Virus record (IMG/VR): IMGVR_UViG_3300045957_000046
Span: 1 to 27,526 of that record
From: a virus
Direction: 5' to 3' (one strand)
Length of the DNA: 27,526 nucleotides
This document shows, piece after piece, positions 7,421 to 11,412 of the stretch; position 1 is the first letter of the stretch; each line of letters starts with the position of its first letter. The notes beneath the pieces were generated by a model. That model worked only from the letters and a program-made list of their open reading frames with translations, ran no database searches and was not told where the DNA came from. A program made the translations under genes and the position numbers.

Positions 7421-7490
7421 CGGGGATACCCCGAACCCCACGGGGCGTCCCCCGAACCCCTACATGCGGGGGTGAAACCCCCGAACCCCC
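7421..7490. repeat. three consecutive CGGGG/CCCCG hairpins each followed by AACCCC
   Basis: Unit 1: CGGGG ATA CCCCG AACCCC (7421-7439). Unit 2: CGGGG CGT CCCCCG AACCCC (7441-7460). Unit 3: CGGGGG TGAAA CCCCCG AACCCCC (7467-7490). The stems are 5-6 bp, all G-C. The shared word CCCCGAACCCC is at 7429, 7450 and 7479. They lie upstream of the 7554 promoter, so that promoter does not transcribe them. This is a DNA-structure or protein-binding array rather than an RNA of the downstream gene. Confidence 0.75.
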
Positions 7491-7553
7491 AAAATCCGGT
7501 TGAATAGGAGGAGGGGGCTGTTCCTCGTTCCTGAAAAAAGATACGTTAAATAC

Positions 7554-7582
7554 TTGACGGATTGGACGCGCTATCATACAAT
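7554..7582 (+). promoter_or_regulatory. sigma70 promoter, first early unit
   Basis: TTGACG (7554-7559), 17-nt spacer, TACAAT (7577-7582). The 9-mer GCGCTATCA (7568-7576) occupies the spacer right up to the -10, a position where a bound protein would block or alter the promoter. It precedes the 7629 gene by about 40 nt of leader. Confidence 0.75.
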
Positions 7583-7590
7583 ATTCATTC

Positions 7591-7610
7591 AATTGGCAAT
7601 TACGCCAATT
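7591..7610 (+). promoter_or_regulatory. inverted repeat at the early transcription start
   Basis: AATTGGC (7591-7597), loop AATTAC, GCCAATT (7604-7610): a perfect 7-bp dyad beginning about where transcription from the 7554 promoter starts. Likely operator or leader hairpin. Confidence 0.5.
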
Positions 7611-7628
7611 GGTACTAGGACTGATACT

Positions 7629-8138
7629 ATGAACGACGTTAAAACCGCTGTTAAAACTAAGGCTCCTGCCAGGCGCAAGGCTCCTGCCAAGGCTAAGGCT
7701 CCTGCCAAGGCTAAGGTTCCTGTTAAAGCTGATGCTCCTGTTGCCAAGCGCAAGGCTAAGGCTCCTGCCAAGGTTAAGCCTGTTCCAAGCCCCGTGGTTG
7801 AGGAACAGGGAGATGAGGAGGAGGAGTTAACCGCTGGTCAAAAGATGAGCCAGCAGTTGAAGAAATATCGAATAAAAAATAATTACAAAGCTTGTACCAG
7901 TGCCTCTGGTTCATCGTCTGCCAGTTGCGCGGATGACTTGGCAGAATATTTGGGGACATTAACTATTCCGCAGATTCTGTCACTGGCTGATAAAGTTTGT
8001 GGCACTGATTCCGGGTTCCATGCATCCAAGTATGCGAAGTTGAATCCCGGGCAACAACGGATGAATGCTGGTAACAAGTTGCGATCAAGGTTGAAGAACG
8101 GAGAGTGGGAAATTCCTGCCAAGGGAGAGAAGAAATGA
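7629..8138 (+). CDS. Lys/Ala/Pro-tailed protein with LNxGQQRM domain (paralogue of 10487-10981)
   Basis: 169 aa. Residues about 5-55 are repeats of Ala-Pro-Ala-Lys-Ala-Lys, like histone-H1-type or AlgP-type basic tails that bind DNA non-specifically. An acidic patch (GDEEEEL) follows at about 60-68. The C-terminal domain (about 75-160) ends in YAKLNPGQQRMNAGNKLRSR, which matches YSHLNRGQQRMAIGNRIRG in the 10487-10981 protein, so the two are paralogues with opposite-charge tails. Start chosen because the promoter -10 ends at 7582, making the longer frame from 7500 impossible, and TAGGA lies 8-12 nt upstream. Possibly a DNA-coating or transcription-control protein; not recognised beyond this. 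Confidence 0.8.
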   Translation: MNDVKTAVKTKAPARRKAPAKAKAPAKAKVPVKADAPVAKRKAKAPAKVKPVPSPVVEEQGDEEEELTAGQKMSQQLKKYRIKNNYKACTSASGSSSASCADDLAEYLGTLTIPQILSLADKVCGTDSGFHASKYAKLNPGQQRMNAGNKLRSRLKNGEWEIPAKGEKK

Positions 8139-8350
8139 AAAAGTTGATGGTAACGGTTGAGTATACCCACACGGTTGAAATTGAAGTCAAAGACGATTTC
8201 AATATGGAGAATGAGGATTTGACCCCAATTGTGGATACGTACGACAAACAGCTCCTGCCCGCCCTAGATCAATTGCTACGATCAGGGGAAATTGATTGGA
8301 CAAGCGTTAGGATATACGATCCTGAAACCGAGCACGAGGTTAATTGGTAA
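8135..8350 (+). CDS. hypothetical early protein, 71 aa
   Basis: 71 aa, MKKLMVTVEYTHTVEIEVKD..., acidic, alternating beta-strand-like opening then a helix (QLLPALDQLLRSGEIDW). Its ATG overlaps the previous TGA (ATGA) with GGGAGAG 7-12 nt upstream, so it is coupled to the 7629 gene. Not recognised. A GTG at 8105 in the same frame is rejected because it has no ribosome site and would lengthen the overlap. Confidence 0.7.
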   Translation: MKKLMVTVEYTHTVEIEVKDDFNMENEDLTPIVDTYDKQLLPALDQLLRSGEIDWTSVRIYDPETEHEVNW

Positions 8351-8360
8351 GCGCTATCAT

Positions 8361-8392
8361 GGCTGGCCTGTTTCTAGGCCAGCCTGTTTCTC
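8361..8392 (+). terminator. probable terminator of the first early unit
   Basis: GGCTGGCC (8361-8368), loop TGTTTCTA, GGCCAGCC (8377-8384): perfect 8-bp GC stem, followed by TGTTTCTC. It starts 10 nt after the stop of the 71-aa gene. The T-tract is interrupted, so strength is uncertain. GCGCTATCA (8351-8359) sits directly before the stem. Confidence 0.6.
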
Positions 8393-8407
8393 TAGGCCGG
8401 TTTAAAA

Positions 8408-8498
8408 GCCTTCTTAAAAAGAAGCAATTATTAAAATCAAAATCAAAATCAAAATGCCTTCTTAAAAAGAAGCAATTATTAAAATCAAAGTCAAAATC
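8408..8498 (+). repeat. 48-bp tandem repeat with internal hairpins
   Basis: Two near-identical units begin at 8408 and 8456. Each has CTTCTT AAA AAGAAG (6-bp stem, 3-nt loop), then GCAATTATTA, then two or three AAAATC steps. The same AAAATC words occur at 7381-7393. The frames through it give only Lys/Ser low complexity, and there is no ribosome site. AT-rich, so it could ease strand opening. Confidence 0.75.
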
Positions 8499-8666
8499 CT
8501 TTTTAAATGCTGCGACAAGTCGCGCTATCACTGCCCCGGTTGCGGAACTCCCGTTGCGAGACACATGTCATTGAGCAATAGATACCGGGGCCCCGAGCGT
8601 TGCACAAGGATCAAGGTTGAGGAACACAGGAATAGTACAGATACCAGTGGGGCTCTCGCCTGGGTT

Positions 8667-8755
8667 CCGGGTTCCGGTTGTATGCCAGTGGGTCTTGGCC
8701 GGGTTCCACGTGGAACATCCGGGTTCCGGTTGTATGCCAGTGGGTTCTTGGCCGG
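8667..8755. repeat. direct repeat preceding each parS-like site
   Basis: About 36 bp starting CCGGGTTCCGGTTGTATGCC at 8667 and again at 8719, differing by one inserted T. A related pair, GGAACTCCCGCC then CG(A/G)TCGTGGTT, begins at 8755 and 8815. The first unit abuts the first parS-like palindrome directly and the second precedes the other by 18 nt. This is a repeat family built around the palindromes. Confidence 0.7.
8702..8717. promoter_or_regulatory. parS-like palindrome, copy 1
   Basis: GGTTCCACGTGGAACA. The 14-bp core GTTCCACGTGGAAC is a perfect palindrome and is the core of chromosomal centromere sites parS bound by ParB in Proteobacteria (reverse complement TGTTCCACGTGGAACC, as reported for Pseudomonas). 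No ParA or ParB gene is in this window, so the binder would be host ParB, a phage protein encoded elsewhere, or an unrelated factor. Confidence 0.6.
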
Positions 8756-8773
8756 AACTCCCGCCTCGGTCGT

Positions 8774-8789
8774 GGTTCCACGTGGAACA
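8774..8789. promoter_or_regulatory. parS-like palindrome, copy 2
   Basis: The same 16 bp as copy 1, starting 72 bp further on. A degenerate third element GGGAACCGTGGAACA follows at 8793-8807, keeping one half-site intact. An exact repeat of a 14-bp palindrome at this spacing argues against chance. Confidence 0.6.
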
Positions 8790-9085
8790 AACGGGAACCG
8801 TGGAACAGGGTCGCGGAACTCCCGCCCCGATCGTGGTTTCGGATATCGGCCAGGGGGCTTTCTGGGCCGGTTTCGGGGGTTCAGGGGTCCCCCCATGCGC
8901 GCGCGGGGGGGGGATATATGAACATATTCAGATATATCTCCGGCTTTTTCCCCGGCCGTCCGTCGGCCGTTTCGGAAATGTACCGTCCGGGGTTTGGAAA
9001 GACGCAGACGCGCCCGGAGAGCCGGAGAAAAAGCCGGAGACACCTTTTCGGGGCCGACTATGGAACAACGGCACCCCCCCCGGGG

Positions 9086-9107
9086 GCGCGCTCGGACGCG
9101 CTTTTTT
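9086..9107 (+). terminator. terminator-like hairpin in the GC-rich region
   Basis: GCGCG (9086-9090), loop CTCGGA, CGCGC (9097-9101), followed by six T. Short GC-only stem with a U-tract, as in intrinsic terminators. Confidence 0.5.
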
Positions 9108-9178
9108 CTCCGGAAAAAAAAGGGTAGGTGGCGCGCACGTGGGCGGGCGTCGGCGACTCGGACGGACGGAAAAGCGGC

Positions 9179-9234
9179 GTGCGCGCGTTCGTACGTTCTT
9201 TTTCGGCGCGCGCGCACCTATCTTTTTTTTTTTT
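9179..9234 (+). terminator. intrinsic terminator with 12-T tract
   Basis: GTGCGCGCG (9179-9187) pairs with CGCGCGCAC (9209-9217), 9 bp all but one G-C, followed by TATC and twelve T (9223-9234). The T12 is itself mirrored by A12 (9237-9248). Would stop transcription entering the next early unit from upstream. Confidence 0.55.
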
Positions 9235-9322
9235 CTAAAAAAAAAAAAGTATATAAGGGGGGGGTAGCCGAAAAAAACGAAAACAAGAACAAAAAAAGAA
9301 CGAAAACAAAAGCCAAACGTTT

Positions 9323-9419
9323 GCGCGCGCCAGTCTGGTCCAAGCCGGCTTTCCCTTTATGCTCATTTCCTGTCCGGCTCTCTGTTCCATGCGCGCGCCA
9401 GTCTGGTCCAAGCCGGCTT
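9323..9419. repeat. 29-bp perfect direct repeat upstream of the 9441 promoter
   Basis: GCGCGCGCCAGTCTGGTCC continuing AAGCCGGCTT at 9323-9351 and again identically at 9391-9419, 68 bp apart. The second copy ends 21 nt before the -35. Each contains CCAG/CTGG half arms. A pair of regulator sites is the simplest reading. Confidence 0.75.
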
Positions 9420-9440
9420 GTTTCTTTGTGTGAATATATC

Positions 9441-9469
9441 TTGTGTCCACATGCTCACTATGGTATAAT
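9441..9469 (+). promoter_or_regulatory. sigma70 promoter, second early unit
   Basis: TTGTGT (9441-9446), 17-nt spacer, TATAAT (9464-9469) with TGG before it (extended -10). The spacer word ATGCTC recurs in the spacer of the 10413 promoter. Confidence 0.82.
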
Positions 9470-9506
9470 GTACGTGCTGGATATAGGGCCAGCTACATTC
9501 ACGTAC
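9470..9506 (+). promoter_or_regulatory. nested inverted repeat over the transcription start
   Basis: GTACGTG (9470-9476) pairs with CACGTAC (9500-9506); inside it CTGG (9477-9480) pairs with CCAG (9489-9492). It starts one base after the -10, covering the likely start site, and ends just before the TAGGA ribosome site. Operator or 5' leader hairpin that could also hide the ribosome site. Confidence 0.5.
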
Positions 9507-9518
9507 TAGGACATCATT

Positions 9519-10253
9519 ATGAAAGTCAAGGTTAGTTTGAGTACCATTGAAGATCTGCTCCGCAACGAAGTGAAAGAAGCCATTCATTCTGCGGTTACCC
9601 ATAAATTGAACATAGGACGTCTGCTTAATCAGGCCCGCGAAAAGTTTCCCGGAGATGCTGAATTCGGCAAGTGGAGAGCTGAATTTGCGCGTGAGGTTTT
9701 CCCTGGAGTAGCACCCCGAACCCTCAATTCTTATATGCAACTATCAAAAAAGTATAATGGTGCGTCAGACATTGTGGAGTATTTAGGTTTTTCGTTATCC
9801 ATGGAGCTTATTAATGCCCCGCAATCCACAATGAATAAAGTTTATAATATGATTGAGGATGGAGAAAAGCCCACTGTTAAACAGGTCCGGCAGATGAATA
9901 AGGCCGAGAACGCACCAGTTGAGCCGGTGCGTGTCCCTATTGGTCTAGAACCTTCAAAGAGCGCTATCACGCCTCAGCCTAAGCCTTCAAAGACCCGATC
10001 TTTGGATGAGTTATTGGAGGATGTAAGGAAGGAGAAAGATTTTCACATCCGCAGAGAATTATTGGATGAGATATCGTGTCCGACTTTGCTGAAGGCGTGG
10101 GCTTTTTTTGGTCTATTGGCCCCCAATATTTCAGAAAGTTATGGGATCGAGATGGTGGAATATGTCAAGGCGCACCCGGCTCTGAATGATGTGGACTTGC
10201 ATTCGTATGCTTCTGACATGAGGGATGAAGTATTGGATGTATTAGAGGCATGA
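9519..10253 (+). CDS. DUF3102-like early protein, putative DNA-binding
   Basis: 244 aa. Residues about 27-75 (THKLNIGRLLNQAREKFPG, then FGKWRAEFAREVFPGVAPRTLNSYM) have the pattern of DUF3102-type phage and plasmid proteins: an IGR-LLxAKE helix, GEFGxW, then a serine/threonine-initiated HTH-like helix. The middle (about 120-170) is a Pro/Lys linker. The C-terminal 75 residues are helical and unrecognised. The TAGGAC ribosome site lies 5-10 nt upstream. It is the first gene after the parS-like/repeat region, so it is a candidate to bind those repeats; that is inference. GCGCTATCA occurs in its coding sequence at 9961. Confidence 0.75.
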   Translation: MKVKVSLSTIEDLLRNEVKEAIHSAVTHKLNIGRLLNQAREKFPGDAEFGKWRAEFAREVFPGVAPRTLNSYMQLSKKYNGASDIVEYLGFSLSMELINAPQSTMNKVYNMIEDGEKPTVKQVRQMNKAENAPVEPVRVPIGLEPSKSAITPQPKPSKTRSLDELLEDVRKEKDFHIRRELLDEISCPTLLKAWAFFGLLAPNISESYGIEMVEYVKAHPALNDVDLHSYASDMRDEVLDVLEA

Positions 10254-10390
10254 GCACACCTGTCGAGAAGCTGAATTTGTGCGTGCCCCTATTGGCATTT
10301 TTACGGGATATTTCGATGTTGAAGTTTTTTTATATTTTATTTACTTTACACTACCTAGCTTTGTTTTACATCTTTATAAAATATTACTAA
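10250..10390 (+). CDS. possible small membrane peptide, 46 aa
   Basis: ATG overlaps the TGA of the previous gene (ATGA). Product starts MSTPVEKLNLCVPLLAFLRD and continues with a hydrophobic, aromatic-rich stretch (FFYILFTLHYLALFYIFI) that could be one membrane helix, ending KYY. Only a weak AGAGG 1-2 nt before the ATG, and the DNA is very AT-rich, so this could be non-coding. Short toxic membrane peptides are common in early phage regions, but no function can be claimed. Confidence 0.25.
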   Translation: MSTPVEKLNLCVPLLAFLRDISMLKFFYILFTLHYLALFYIFIKYY

Positions 10391-10412
10391 TATTTCATGC
10401 TTTAAATAGCTC

Positions 10413-10441
10413 TTGACAAGGCATGCTCTATGTGGTATAAT
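10413..10441 (+). promoter_or_regulatory. consensus sigma70 promoter, third early unit
   Basis: TTGACA (10413-10418), 17-nt spacer, TATAAT (10436-10441), TGG before the -10. All hexamer positions are consensus. The following leader (10442-10486) has GTCG GGGCA CGAC and ends in GAGGACATATT before the ATG, resembling the leader of the 9519 gene. Confidence 0.92.
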
Positions 10442-10486
10442 GATCATTCTCGTCGGGGCACGACCCTGCCAATTTGAGGACATATT

Positions 10487-10981
10487 ATGATCAGACGTAG
10501 AAAGTTAGCAGTTGAACCGGAAGTTGAACCTGAAGTTGAAGTCGAACCAGAAACCGGATCTGAGCGTAAAGCTCCCATTATTCGACCGGACATCAGTAAT
10601 TATGTGGTAGAACGGACTGCTTCCGGAGGAAAGGCTCACAACAACGGTGACGAAGTGGCGCAGGCGCTATCTGGCTGCACTACTGACGAGGTGGCGGAAG
10701 TATTGGTCGCTATCGATCCCGAGTTGGGAACGGCGCGTGACATTATTGGCCGCTACAGCCATCTTAACCGGGGACAACAACGAATGGCGATCGGTAATCG
10801 AATCCGTGGCGTCGTCAAGAAGTTGAATCTCAGCACTGAAGAAGGAACTGCAGGCTCCATCCGGTTGAAGGAAGTCAGTGGGGATATTCGCAAGTCTGTC
10901 GATGCTCGTCTGGCCGAATTTGAACAGGCGAGGGAAGAAAAGAACGCGAACGCGAAGGAGCAAGCCCTATTGGACGAGTGA
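10487..10981 (+). CDS. acidic-tailed LNxGQQRM-domain protein (paralogue of 7629-8138)
   Basis: 164 aa. Residues about 8-25 are an acidic Val-Glu-Pro repeat, the opposite of the basic tail of its paralogue. Residues about 38-115 align with the C-terminal domain of the 7629 product; the clearest block is YSHLNRGQQRMAIGNRIRG (about 90-108), against YAKLNPGQQRMNAGNKLRSR. The last 50 residues are a charged helix (DARLAEFEQAREEKNANAKE) absent from the paralogue. GAGGA lies 6-10 nt upstream. It has the strongest early promoter and is followed by a tandem terminator, so it is probably expressed as a single gene at high level. Function unknown. Confidence 0.8.
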   Translation: MIRRRKLAVEPEVEPEVEVEPETGSERKAPIIRPDISNYVVERTASGGKAHNNGDEVAQALSGCTTDEVAEVLVAIDPELGTARDIIGRYSHLNRGQQRMAIGNRIRGVVKKLNLSTEEGTAGSIRLKEVSGDIRKSVDARLAEFEQAREEKNANAKEQALLDE

Positions 10982-10986
10982 TGCCC

Positions 10987-11058
10987 AGCCACTATTGGGA
11001 TCCAAAGCAAAACTGGTCTATGTCTCCACCAGTTAGGATCTAGCCATAGTGGCTTTTT
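10987..11058 (+). terminator. long bulged hairpin terminator
   Basis: Three nested stems: AGCCACTAT (10987-10995) with ATAGTGGCT (11046-11054); GATCC (10999-11003) with GGATC (11036-11040); AACTGGT (11011-11017) with ACCAGTT (11028-11034). The outer stem ends in CTTTTTG. It begins 6 nt after the stop of the 164-aa gene. The stacked stems are more elaborate than a simple terminator needs, so a regulatory RNA fold is possible. Confidence 0.7.
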
Positions 11059-11059
11059 G

Positions 11060-11100
11060 CCCGGTTCCGGTCCCCCTTATTGGGAACCGGGTCTTTTTTT
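11060..11100 (+). terminator. strong intrinsic terminator
   Basis: CCCGGTTCC (11060-11068) pairs with GGAACCGGG (11083-11091), 14-nt loop, followed by TCTTTTTTT (11092-11100). Second of a tandem pair. It separates the early regulators from the replication operon. Confidence 0.88.
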
Positions 11101-11154
11101 AACTTTTTAGCTTTTTTTAACTTTTTAGCTTTATTTAACTTTTTAGCTTTATTT
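11101..11154. repeat. three 18-bp AT-rich tandem repeats
   Basis: AACTTTTTAGCTTTATTT at 11119 and 11137 and with one change at 11101. It ends 16 nt before the ATG of the 79-aa gene. I see no good -35/-10 pair in it. It could be an upstream activator element, a regulator array or an easily melted segment. Confidence 0.75.
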
Positions 11155-11170
11155 ACATTAGGAATTAATC

Positions 11171-11410
11171 ATGAACAAGCCCTCAGATTCAACCCCCAAC
11201 ACTCATCGTGAAGTTATAAAGCACGAATATTGCTTTAAATGTGACGAGTGCACTAATATCCGTATAGCAGACGTCGGCCGTAAGCAAGAGGTATGGGGAG
11301 CTATGATTCACGTTCCCGAGAATGTGCCATGCTGTGACAGGTGTGGCTCATCTGATGTGGGCGATGCCTGGGTTTATGAGGACACGTGGGAATTTGTGGC
11401 AGAGGCTTAA
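11171..11410 (+). CDS. zinc-ribbon-like protein, 79 aa
   Basis: 79 aa with Cys21-x2-Cys24-x2-Cys27 and Cys54-Cys55-x2-Cys58, the two paired-cysteine knuckles of a zinc ribbon (CFKCDEC ... CCDRCGSSD). Many phage early zinc ribbons bind nucleic acid or RNA polymerase, but no specific family is recognised. TAGGAATTAATC precedes the ATG. It is first in the replication operon and is followed 2 nt after its stop by the helicase gene. Confidence 0.75.
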   Translation: MNKPSDSTPNTHREVIKHEYCFKCDECTNIRIADVGRKQEVWGAMIHVPENVPCCDRCGSSDVGDAWVYEDTWEFVAEA

Positions 11411-11412
11411 TA

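Larger units (their letters stand above)
8500..9440. other. non-coding, GC-rich and homopolymer-rich control region
   Basis: No credible gene. Frames stay open in several registers on both strands only because the DNA is very GC-rich. Their products are Arg/Gly/Pro low complexity with no ribosome sites. Contents: GCGCTATCA at 8522, repeats and parS-like sites (8667-8807), C6...G9 arms (8889-8913), a GATATATGAA/TTCAGATATATC imperfect hairpin (8913-8938), a C8G5 run (9074-9086), two terminator-like hairpins, a T12/A12 dyad (9223-9248), G8 (9257-9264), and a 29-bp direct repeat (9323, 9391). Base use is unlike the neighbouring genes. Confidence 0.7.

Noticed and set aside
7118-7490. CRISPR array
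   Set aside because: Repeat units are short, with uneven spacing and similar rather than unique spacers. No cas gene is near.
7500-7628. N-terminal extension of the 169-aa early gene (MNRRRGLFLVPEK...)
   Set aside because: It would start before the promoter whose -10 ends at 7582, and the internal ATG at 7629 has a ribosome site.
8344-8574. 76-aa frame with repeated KKKQLLKSKSKS
   Set aside because: Encoded by the 48-bp tandem repeat, begins at a non-ATG codon in the previous gene's end, and lacks a ribosome site.
8528-9217. 229-aa minus-strand frame
   Set aside because: Arg/Pro/Gly low complexity, no ribosome site, runs through repeats, palindromes and homopolymers, and overlaps equally long frames in other registers. 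It is open because the DNA is GC-rich.
8565-9509. Long plus-strand frames (118, 216, 149 and 171 aa) in the GC-rich island
   Set aside because: Overlapping each other in three registers, with low-complexity Gly/Arg/Trp products and homopolymer-encoded Phe or Lys runs. No start with a ribosome site.
10667-11010. Minus-strand frames opposite the 164-aa gene
   Set aside because: Shadows of a gene with strong promoter, ribosome site and a paralogue; no ribosome site on the minus strand.
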